Source: Stramenopiles sp. TOSAG23-3 (taxonomy: Eukaryota; Sar). From it: a stretch of DNA of 14,282 bases. Each line of letters opens with the position of its first letter. Within the stretch, counting starts at the first letter, position 1. Made by a program: the position numbers and the translations under genes. The notes under the pieces were generated by a model, which did not search any database, was not told the origin of the DNA, and saw only the letters and a list, made by a program, of their open reading frames with translations. The DNA lies in the NCBI GenBank assembly GCA_900128585.1, contig LT642157.1, positions 41,138 to 55,419 of the forward strand, written 5' to 3'. Below are positions 7,344-14,282 of the stretch, in pieces.

Positions 7344-8600
7344 ATGGTTGGCCTTTACTCGTTCTTACTAATCGTGTTGGTCGGAAGCCATATTGGACCG
7401 AGTTGCAGCGCAGTGGTGACAAAACGTTTGATAGGTGTTTCCAACTCTACGTGCGCACCGCGATGGTGTCGTGCAACGGCAATATCCAGTACTGGTGAAC
7501 GAATAGTGGCTGTCGACAACGTAGAAGGGAAAATATTCAAATCTTCAGACTTTGGGTTATCTTGGACTGAGTGTGTGAATGCACCTTCTTACAAGTGGAC
7601 TAGTGTTGCGTCCTCGGCTGATGGGAACAAACTTGTTGCGGTCGGCAATTACAAAGTGGGAGCGGCTAATCCTGATAGCCACTGCGTTATCTATACATCT
7701 AGTGATTATGGAGAATCTTGGATCTTGCGTCGAAATTCTAGCAATTCTTCTTCTGCAACTTGTCATTATAACAATATAGTGTCATCTGGGGATGGCACCA
7801 AGTTACTGCTTTTCACCCACCGCGACCATTCCTATTCTGGTCGTGGATATCTACAAAGCACAGACTCTGGCATAACATGGGCACACGTTTATTCTACGTA
7901 TTGGGATTCGAGTCGCTCTTTAGGGAATGTATGGTCATCATCGGATGGAAACATTTTAGCAGGTACTGGCAGCGGTGGTGGAGGAGCCGACGTTGCAATT
8001 TCATCAAATGCAGGGACAAACTGGACACTATTGAGATCTGACGTTGCGAATTCGGCGATGTACACGACGGTAGCACTGTCAGACAATGGTGCAACAATCA
8101 TAACCGGGCAATATTACCCGTTTACTTCACCTCTTCTATCAATATCATACAACTATGGTGCAAATTGGAGTACAGTTATCCAATTGAAACGGAGGGTTGC
8201 GTCACCAACAACTGCAACACATCCATTAGTTTCATGTTCTTCAGATTGTACAAAAATCGTCGCGGTTTTACAGGTGGTGGATAGTTATAATAGACCAATA
8301 AACTCAAGTGTCTGGGGCTCTACTAATGGTGGATTAAACTGGACTGAGTTCACAGAATTAACAGCGCTAGCCCTTCCTTTTCATATGCCCCAGTTGTCAT
8401 CTGATGGAGAAAAATTGGTATTGACTACACATGACGGATCCGTTTGGACTAGTGGAAACAACAAGATTTGGCAGGACATTGGTGCCACGACCACTACCAA
8501 CAACAATCTATTAAGCACTGCGTCTCGTCTGGAAAACTACTCGCTATTGCCTGCTTTCCTTTCAGCAGCATTTTGCTTGCTCATGCCCTCATATTACTAA
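7344..8600 (+). CDS. Secreted BNR/Asp-box seven-bladed propeller, GPI-like tail
   Basis: The protein has 418 residues from the ATG at 7344. A signal peptide covers about residues 1-23. Six Asp boxes (S-x-D/N-x-G-x-x-W) are visible at 67-74, 119-126, 172-179, 220-227, 268-275 and 326-333, and a degenerate seventh lies near 369-376. A second motif of the type S-x-D-G-x-K-L-V-A recurs seven times (near 48, 91, 148, 199, 246, 299, 352), once per 47-57 residues. This implies a seven-bladed beta-propeller of the sialidase/BNR fold class. I do not see the arginine triad context or FRIP motif of a true sialidase, so binding rather than catalysis is more likely. The protein ends in a short hydrophobic tail (LLPAFLSAAFCLLM, 401-414) after a Thr/Asn/Ser-rich spacer, as in GPI-anchored proteins. 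Several N-x-S/T sites fit a surface glycoprotein. Confidence 0.85.
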   Translation: MVGLYSFLLIVLVGSHIGPSCSAVVTKRLIGVSNSTCAPRWCRATAISSTGERIVAVDNVEGKIFKSSDFGLSWTECVNAPSYKWTSVASSADGNKLVAVGNYKVGAANPDSHCVIYTSSDYGESWILRRNSSNSSSATCHYNNIVSSGDGTKLLLFTHRDHSYSGRGYLQSTDSGITWAHVYSTYWDSSRSLGNVWSSSDGNILAGTGSGGGGADVAISSNAGTNWTLLRSDVANSAMYTTVALSDNGATIITGQYYPFTSPLLSISYNYGANWSTVIQLKRRVASPTTATHPLVSCSSDCTKIVAVLQVVDSYNRPINSSVWGSTNGGLNWTEFTELTALALPFHMPQLSSDGEKLVLTTHDGSVWTSGNNKIWQDIGATTTTNNNLLSTASRLENYSLLPAFLSAAFCLLMPSYY

Positions 8601-8888
8601 TGCAAATACCATATCAGCAAATTGACGTTACTAAATATGATAATACACTTTTTTTTAATGCCACTTAAACGAGTTACTAGTAGCTTCCATCAAAGTCGAT
8701 GCTGTTTTACACCTTTTCCTCTTGGTTTGCGTTTGATTAACCCTTCCCTGAAGCTCAGGGGGGGGGGGGCTAGAAGGGGATTAAAAGAAGAGATGACCCA
8801 AAAGAGAAAAGCATTATTTTATTTGCGGACCAGGATAGGAAATAGATAAGTCATTCCGTTGCAGCACACCTCTTTCCACCTTCAATTA
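8601..8888. other. Convergent 3' spacer with a G12 run
   Basis: This spacer lies between the 3' ends of the propeller gene and the kinesin gene. Bases 8758-8769 are twelve consecutive G. A TTTTATTT at about 8816-8823 reads AAATAAAA on the minus strand and is a plausible poly(A) signal for the kinesin gene, about 70 bases past its stop. No clear AATAAA is seen for the plus-strand gene. Confidence 0.45.
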
Positions 8889-11576
8889 TTATGCAGGGCA
8901 CGTGGGACCGTCATCTTTTTGCATGCCGTTGCGGACCGTTCCCATCTTTGAAGAATCTAACATAATTACAGAATCTAAGGCAACCTTCCCTCCTGGGAAT
9001 ACTATATTTTCACTCCCGCAGACATCCTCATTAATGTCTTCAAGCTTTGTAGCTCTCCGCGCTCTGGCACGCTTGGAATGCTTACTCACTTGACGGCCTG
9101 GCGCTAGTGGCCGAGCGTTGCGTTGCTGATTCTCTTTCATAGGCGGCCTTGGATAGTGCGGGTGGTCGACCTGGGGCACCATCGGCTCTAGTGCACGATT
9201 GTTGAACGCACTGTTGCTTGGCGATGGAAGTGCGGCAGGACTCATTGTTAATTTTGCAAGGGGTTTGGCAGCCCCGCAGTCTAGAGGCCTTAAAGAAACC
9301 AATTTGTTCGGATTTGGCTTTGGAGCAATTGCGTCCCGCTTGGGCGTGCGCGGTAGCAGTCCTCTACCGGTTCGACTTCTATATTTTTTTGATGGAATGG
9401 GCGATGGTTCGTACGCTTTTGTCAACCTTTGCCTCCGGTATCGTTTCATCGCCGACCCTGGCTCTTTCCCCTGGTATTCAACTTTGCCTTTGTCTCCCTT
9501 CTGCATTATTGACGATATCTCTGCATCCGCTGCTGATATACTCTCGTTGTTATCACATCGTTTCTGTTTTCTCCTTCTGCTGCTCTTTGGCTTAAACCCT
9601 CTGGCAGAATTGCGTTGTTTCCCCCCCTTTTCCGACAGCTCGTTGTTTCTTACATTTAATTTTGGCAAATTTTCGCCCTGCGATGTCCCGGCTTCCGGCA
9701 GGATCCATTTTTCCATGTTTGCGTCCCACTGCGCCACGTCCCAAATGCGTTTGAGTTCACTCTTATGCACGTACAATTCTACGATTTGCTGGAAAAGCTG
9801 CTTTTCTTGTTGGAGTTCAGTTATGTTTTGGAGGAAGCTACTTCGCTCTGCGTTAAACTCGTGGGCCAAATCTTTCACCTCCTGTTCCGCTTCAGCTATC
9901 TTTTCAGCACATATTTGCTCCACAACCTGCAACGCTTCGGCGGCACTTTTCGCTTCTTTCCGTGCTTCTTTCACCTGTTTGGCGCGCTTTGCCCTTTCTT
10001 GACGCAGTTTCTCCTTTTTCTTAACCATGGCATTGTGCTTTTTTTTACGCGCTTGTGCACGTTTGATCACGGTCTCCAGGTCTGCTGTGGAACACGTTCG
10101 TTTCACACCCTTTTCGCTCCCACCAACGTTTTTCGAAACCGCGCTGTTGTCCCGCCTTGGGGATGCTAGGACACCGTCTTTTCCAATCACTTTTGCCTGC
10201 ATTTCTGCAAGCTTTTTCTGCAGTTCTTCTCTCTGTTCTCGTTCTAATTTGGCCCGTTCTTCAGCCTCTTTTAGTTGGCGAGATATTTCTTGCTGCTGTT
10301 CAGTCAGCCGGGTTTGTAGCTCACTAAGTGCAGCCTGCTGTGCAGAACCGCTTTCCTCTTGGGAGGGAGAAGGGTTCCGGGAGTGATTGTCTTGAAGTTG
10401 CCGTTTCAGAATTTCGATTTCGTCCTTGTAAGCCCGCAGCATCGCATCCTTTGGGTCTTCGTTAATCGTCGGTTTGTTTTTAATGTTCTTTGCACGATTC
10501 GCGTACCGCAAGGTACTCAGCGTCTCTTCGTAGTTGTAATCGGCAGGGCCTATCGCAGCAATCATGACCGTTTTGGTATTACCGCCAAGGCTTGTCTGCA
10601 GCAAACGAGTAAGTTTGCTATCTCTATACGGAATGTGTTTTCCCGATTTCCCGTCGACTAGGGCAGCAATTACATTCCCCAGAGCCGACAGGGAGAGGTT
10701 AATGCTTGATCCTTCCTTCAAACGTTTACCGCTAGCTTTCGTTTTTTTCTGCCGTTCGCTTCCTGCTAAATCGACCAGGTTTAACTTTCCTACTCGAAAA
10801 CTTTCCTCGCCTTGGGCGTTTTTCTTAGTGCTTTCAATCCTGACTGTAAAGATGGAATGCGATCTGCTGCTTCCCCTATTCATCGCGGTTTCACCTACAG
10901 TCCTGTTCTTTGCGCCTTGAACCATGATTTCTTTGATACTTTCTACTGACTCGACAACAATTTCTTTTAACCCGTGCACAAACACACCCTTGTCTTTGTC
11001 TTCCCGAAGCTGCAAGTTCTGCTCAGGGCTGTCGATAAGCAAATCCCTTATCTTCTCGTTGTAAATTTCCAAGTAAGAGGCTTGAACAAGATACTCCTTC
11101 CCTTCGTCACCCTCCGATCCAATGCGCACTTCTTCAAAAATATTTTCAAAACTGTTGGGAATGATCCCAAGGTCATCCGGGTTAGCATTCTCGATTTCTG
11201 GGCCCATCATTGTATGCGTCTTGCCACAACCAGTTTGCCCGTACGCAAATATAGTACCATTGTAGCCAGAAATGACGCTCTCAACCAGGGGATACGCCAC
11301 TTCGTCGTAGACCTGTAGTTGCTTGCTGTTTTCGTCAAACACGGAGTCAAAAGTAAAGCTGCGCTGCGCTTCTTTTCCCGCCTTTCCCTGGTTGGGCTTG
11401 GGGTTTGTTATTGTAACGCTCGAGTCCTCGATGTTGCAATGAACAATGGGCTTTCTGTTTTCTTTTTTTTCTTTTGAATTCAACGGTCTGCACCGAAGCA
11501 CAACAGTAACGCATTCTTTTTTGTCCTTGTCGTTGGATGCGGGCACGACGGTACCGACAGATGCCGCTTTGCTCAT
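8889..11576 (-). CDS. Kinesin-2 family motor protein (KIF3/KIF17-like)
   Basis: From the ATG at 11576 the protein has 895 residues; a TTG two codons earlier is discarded. The N-terminal motor domain (about 20-365) has all nucleotide-site motifs: P-loop GQTGCGKT (113-120), switch I NRGSSRSH (233-240), switch II DLAGSE (269-274) and the microtubule-contact [11 protein letters not shown] (from 317). The motor-neck junction (359-391) reads [20 protein letters not shown], the signature of kinesin-2, the plus-end motor of anterograde intraflagellar transport. Coiled-coil stretches follow at about 411-462 and 498-604, then a Trp-containing element ending EKWILPE (612-628) and a long basic, proline-rich tail. 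Kinesin-2 motors usually work as dimers or heterotrimers with KAP; KAP is not in this window. The gene implies a cilium or flagellum. It is uninterrupted by introns and convergent with the propeller gene. Confidence 0.96.
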   Translation of the reverse strand: MSKAASVGTVVPASNDKDKKECVTVVLRCRPLNSKEKKENRKPIVHCNIEDSSVTITNPKPNQGKAGKEAQRSFTFDSVFDENSKQLQVYDEVAYPLVESVISGYNGTIFAYGQTGCGKTHTMMGPEIENANPDDLGIIPNSFENIFEEVRIGSEGDEGKEYLVQASYLEIYNEKIRDLLIDSPEQNLQLREDKDKGVFVHGLKEIVVESVESIKEIMVQGAKNRTVGETAMNRGSSRSHSIFTVRIESTKKNAQGEESFRVGKLNLVDLAGSERQKKTKASGKRLKEGSSINLSLSALGNVIAALVDGKSGKHIPYRDSKLTRLLQTSLGGNTKTVMIAAIGPADYNYEETLSTLRYANRAKNIKNKPTINEDPKDAMLRAYKDEIEILKRQLQDNHSRNPSPSQEESGSAQQAALSELQTRLTEQQQEISRQLKEAEERAKLEREQREELQKKLAEMQAKVIGKDGVLASPRRDNSAVSKNVGGSEKGVKRTCSTADLETVIKRAQARKKKHNAMVKKKEKLRQERAKRAKQVKEARKEAKSAAEALQVVEQICAEKIAEAEQEVKDLAHEFNAERSSFLQNITELQQEKQLFQQIVELYVHKSELKRIWDVAQWDANMEKWILPEAGTSQGENLPKLNVRNNELSEKGGKQRNSARGFKPKSSRRRKQKRCDNNESISAADAEISSIMQKGDKGKVEYQGKEPGSAMKRYRRQRLTKAYEPSPIPSKKYRSRTGRGLLPRTPKRDAIAPKPNPNKLVSLRPLDCGAAKPLAKLTMSPAALPSPSNSAFNNRALEPMVPQVDHPHYPRPPMKENQQRNARPLAPGRQVSKHSKRARARRATKLEDINEDVCGSENIVFPGGKVALDSVIMLDSSKMGTVRNGMQKDDGPTCPA

Positions 11577-11943
11577 TTCCAAAGGGCTATGTCAATTAAT
11601 CAAACTGAATGGCAATGCCTTTTTTGCTCTCGATTTAATTATACACTTTTGTAGATGTGCACTATTGAATACACTGCAAACTTTTTTGTTTCAAGAAAAT
11701 TTAAAAGTGATGAAGGAGTGCAAAATGTAATTCTCGAACCATATAGGTTGAATTGATTGACAATAAACGTTACCACAAATGAAGAAAAAAAGGTAGGGGG
11801 GCGTGCTTGTTCGTTATATACCAAAGTACCTGGTAGTAGTAGAAAGCGAAAAAACCGGTAGTATAAATAGTTTGTTTTCTTTCAATAATTTTATTCTAAC
11901 AGGCTTATACCATATGTAACAGCTCTCATGAAATATAAAAATG

Positions 11944-12002
11944 AAAGGTTACCAAAATACTCCTTACTTATAGGTACTTCTTTCTGCGAAGAAGAAAAAG
12001 GA

Positions 12003-12015
<13 letters not shown>
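11944..12015 (+). repeat. Direct repeat, left copy (partner at 12452-12515)
   Basis: The block AAAGGTTACCAAAATACTCC...GGTACTTCTTTCTGCGAAGAAGAAA followed by GGAAAGAAAGAAA occurs here and again at 12452-12515. This copy has six extra bases (near 11976) and runs into a much longer GAAA tract. Confidence 0.8.
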
Positions 12016-12064
<49 letters not shown>

Positions 12065-12080
12065 GAAACAAAGAAAGAAA
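12001..12080 (+). repeat. GAAA tetranucleotide microsatellite
   Basis: About twenty GAAA units with a few CAAA variants near the right end. The related copy at 12503-12515 has only about three units, so the tract expanded after the two blocks were duplicated, or contracted in the other. Confidence 0.95.
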
Positions 12081-12451
12081 TGAACACAGTATACAATATG
12101 AAGTACCCACTGGATTTTATTGAAAATATGGTTTGTTTTAACGTTTCTTTTTCTTCTTCATCGTCGTATCATCTGTGGATTGATTTTCCGTTATACTTAA
12201 CTTATAATGTCACAGTGTACTTATATTTTTAAACCCTATATATAGATTATAATGAAGTGGGACTCTCACTCGTTAATCGCCCATTCTAAAAACACACCAT
12301 ATCATGAAAAGATCAAAAATTTGGTGTCGGGGTATTTTAGTACCGGTGCCCGTTCTACTACGTATTAATTACAATATTTTTAAAAATGTAATCATCCCCA
12401 CTACAGAGAGTCGTACTACTATTATATATATATAATATAACTCTATAAATA

Positions 12452-12515
12452 AAAGGTTACAAAAATACTCCTTAGGTACTTCTTTCTGCGAAGAAGAAAC
12501 AGGAAAGAAAGAAAT
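12452..12515 (+). repeat. Direct repeat, right copy (partner at 11944-12015)
   Basis: Same block as at 11944-12015 without the six-base insertion and with a short GAAA end. It ends about 110 bases upstream of the ATG at 12628, so one copy lies in the probable promoter or leader of that gene. Confidence 0.8.
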
Positions 12516-12627
12516 GAAGAAGAAAAACATTTTTCAAATTGCAATGAAAGAATTTGTGTAATGGTGTTTTGATTAAAGAGGTTAGTTTCAGAGGAATTAT
12601 CGTTCGAAGGGCAAGGAAGCAAAGATC

Positions 12628-13962
12628 ATGGCAGTTTCCAATCTAAACGGAACCGATGCTACTGAACTGGCTGCATTACGAGCAGAGAATGCAAAATTAC
12701 GACGGGCCAGTTTCCAGCAAGAAAATAAAGGCGATGGATCCCTTGCTACTCAAATTGAACTTCATCGACTTAAAAAAGCAGAAGAGGAAGCCCAAGCTGA
12801 GTTGCCTGCAGATGAATGTTGTAAAACCAGGCGCCAAAAATTGGTCGCAGCACATGTTCTGTCATTTTTCCTTGGCATGGGAATTTTTTCCTTTGGGATG
12901 ATCAATGTACTGGACCAGTCAAGCTTTCGTGAAGGAAATACTTTCCTTCCTTTAATGTTTGCCACCGGGGGTGGCCTAATCGTCGCCGATAGTCTCCGAC
13001 GTTTAAGTCGCGATGTAAAGACAGGAAGATGCCCTGGTCAGCGGGATACAAGGAGGCGGTTCAATGACGAACATGTAGACGGTGAAATTGGATTTGGAGT
13101 GGACTACGACGGGGACGCGTTTCATGAACAGCTCTTAGAAGAAGGGAATAGAAGTATCACCACCACCCGGCAAAGTGAAAGGAAGAAGCGCAAATCCCAA
13201 ATTAAGGCACAAGAAAAGGCAGAGGCGGCTTTAAAACTGTTGAAAATGAGAGAAGAGTACGAGCGAACTTTGGTTGGTTCGTCCGACGAAGAGGAAGAAA
13301 GTGAGGAGGAGAAATCCGTCGACAGTGGGAGCAGCAAGAAAGAGAAGAACGCGCCAGAGAAAAGCGACGTCCGTGAAGAAGCAAAAGGCGACAAGAAAGG
13401 TGTTGACGAACCGGTCGCGGAAACGGGCGCAGCCAAGTCCGCACACTCTGATTTATCGTCCTTGCCACCACTGCAGAACAAGGCTGTAGAAAAGGAAACT
13501 GACAGCACAGCCGATCCCCAAGCCAACGCGACTCGGCCTTCGGAAACCACAACAGACCCTTCGGAAACCATAGCAGACGCTTTGGAAAACGCAGCGGAAA
13601 CTGCAGAAAACGCAGCGGAAACTGCAGAAAACGCAGCGGAAACTGCAGAAAAGAAGAAGAAAAAAAAGAAGAAGAAGAAAAAGAAGAAGAAGCGAGATTC
13701 AAAGAAAGTCGTTGAAGATACTGGGGATGTCACTCCAGCACAACCGCCGCCGCCAAAACAGCCACCTCCTCAAAAAGTTGTGAACCAAATCTTAAACCAG
13801 CCCTTACCACCAAAGAACCCCCCAATGAGACAACAGAACAATATGGGGAACAGTGCGGGGCAGTTGAAATCTATACCTAGCCCCCCAAAACAACCACCCC
13901 CGATAAAAAAAAGTTCTGCTGCAGAGAGCCGAAACCCTTTCGACGATTCCGATAGTGACTAA
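12628..13962 (+). CDS. Two-helix membrane protein with low-complexity tail
   Basis: The 444-residue protein starts at an ATG in good context (ATCATGG). Residues 12-58 are charged and probably helical. Two hydrophobic helices follow at about 72-95 and 106-121, with Gly/Met-rich sequence, and both ends of the protein probably face the cytosol. The rest is low complexity: a basic helical stretch (183-212), an acidic Ser/Glu patch (217-230), three NAAETAE repeats (321-341), a run of fourteen Lys (342-355), Pro-rich PPPPKQPPP stretches (373-425) and a C-terminal NPF followed by acidic residues (436-444). NPF binds EH domains and Pro-rich segments bind SH3 or WW domains in other proteins, so a membrane-anchored trafficking or scaffold role is possible but unproven. 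I recognise no family. Confidence 0.75.
   Translation: MAVSNLNGTDATELAALRAENAKLRRASFQQENKGDGSLATQIELHRLKKAEEEAQAELPADECCKTRRQKLVAAHVLSFFLGMGIFSFGMINVLDQSSFREGNTFLPLMFATGGGLIVADSLRRLSRDVKTGRCPGQRDTRRRFNDEHVDGEIGFGVDYDGDAFHEQLLEEGNRSITTTRQSERKKRKSQIKAQEKAEAALKLLKMREEYERTLVGSSDEEEESEEEKSVDSGSSKKEKNAPEKSDVREEAKGDKKGVDEPVAETGAAKSAHSDLSSLPPLQNKAVEKETDSTADPQANATRPSETTTDPSETIADALENAAETAENAAETAENAAETAEKKKKKKKKKKKKKKRDSKKVVEDTGDVTPAQPPPPKQPPPQKVVNQILNQPLPPKNPPMRQQNNMGNSAGQLKSIPSPPKQPPPIKKSSAAESRNPFDDSDSD
13588..13692 (+). repeat. NAAETAE repeats and poly-lysine tract in coding sequence
   Basis: Three 21-base units encode NAAETAE (13588-13650). They are followed by fourteen Lys codons of mixed AAG and AAA (13651-13692). 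Slippage here would change tail length in frame only by multiples of three bases. Confidence 0.85.
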
Positions 13963-14282
13963 ATTTAGCAAGTGTCAAAAGACAAAAAAGAAATTTCCCT
14001 CTCCTATTTAGGGTTAGGGTTAGGTTGCTGATTCAGAAATGAAAGTAGAAAGAGAATATTGATAGGTACGACTGTAATTATAAATATGTAAGTATATAAA
14101 TACTTGTTTTACATAGGATATCCTATTCAATCCAAACCAATCCTGCTGTAATTATTTATAAATGCTTCTCATAATATTTTAACTGTAAAGCACATCGCAG
14201 TATTTAAATTATTTTAGTAAGTATTATGAAACGAGGAAGGTGATGTCATTGACCTATAAGTTAACATGATCAATAAAAAGGG
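13963..14282. other. 3' spacer with telomere-like tract
   Basis: This AT-rich spacer follows the last gene. Apart from the TTAGGG tract, an AATAAA at 14272-14277 could be a poly(A) signal, although 310 bases past the stop is long. No gene is visible. Confidence 0.4.
14008..14024 (+). repeat. Short interstitial TTAGGG tract
   Basis: Almost three TTAGGG units in a row. This is the telomere repeat of many eukaryotes, but a tract this short in the middle of sequence is an interstitial site, not a chromosome end. Confidence 0.6.

Larger units (their letters stand above)
11577..12627. other. Divergent spacer, microsatellite and repeats
   Basis: This 1051-base AT-rich region separates the kinesin gene and the next plus-strand gene, which point away from each other, so it should hold both promoters. 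It contains a GAAA microsatellite, two copies of a 64-72 base direct repeat and AT dinucleotide runs near 12423-12440. TATAAATA occurs at 11863-11870 but is far from either start codon. I see no gene. Confidence 0.5.

Noticed and set aside
9199-10002. 267-residue plus-strand open frame
   Set aside because: It lies wholly antisense to the kinesin-2 gene, starts at TTG or similar, and reads as a hydrophobic shadow of the charged coiled-coil coding sequence.
12595-12620. CGTTCGAAGG as a tRNA T-loop
   Set aside because: No matching acceptor, D or anticodon stems around it.
13122-13733. 203-residue minus-strand open frame with poly-Phe
   Set aside because: It is the antisense of the Lys-rich tail: poly-Lys AAG/AAA codons read backwards as Phe. 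No independent support.
14116-14144. Possible fifth, inverted copy of the repeat family (CCTATTCAATCC)
   Set aside because: Only about ten bases match the family block; too short to separate from chance.

Overview
The window looks like nuclear DNA of a flagellated single-celled eukaryote, not a bacterium. Long open frames sit on alternating strands with no operon-like spacing, and AT-rich spacers carry microsatellites and homopolymer runs. One gene is a clear kinesin-2 motor, which is normally tied to cilia, and a short TTAGGG tract lies near the right end. Most genes read straight through without introns, so the genome looks intron-poor. The sequence does not let me name the lineage.

Layout from left to right. 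A minus-strand gene (153-1232) for a TMEM151-like membrane protein lacks an ATG at its 5' end. It faces away from a plus-strand gene (1690-2763) for a four-helix membrane protein with a cysteine-rich loop. Next comes a rearranged stretch: a partial gene copy (3058-3230) next to a repeat, then a secreted-protein gene (3693-4713) split by a +1 frame break at 4341. A secreted protein with four 18-residue repeats follows (5558-6382). A seven-bladed BNR/Asp-box propeller with a signal peptide and a GPI-like tail is at 7344-8600. It converges on the kinesin-2 gene (minus strand, 8889-11576). After about 1 kb of microsatellite-bearing spacer comes a two-helix protein with a long low-complexity tail (12628-13962).

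Four degenerate copies of one repeat lie at 2953-3058, 4767-4847, 4925-5076 and 6673-6831. Read on the minus strand, three of them share a recognisable peptide pattern, and only the 6673-6831 copy is still open. They look like decayed copies of a coding element. I see no tRNA, rRNA, CRISPR or intact transposon.

The genes do not form an obvious pathway. Five of the seven encode membrane, secreted or surface proteins, most without a recognised family, which fits a variable region rich in lineage-specific surface genes beside one conserved ciliary motor. Several open frames begin at TTG or GTG codons. For a eukaryote I moved those starts to the first in-frame ATG where one exists.
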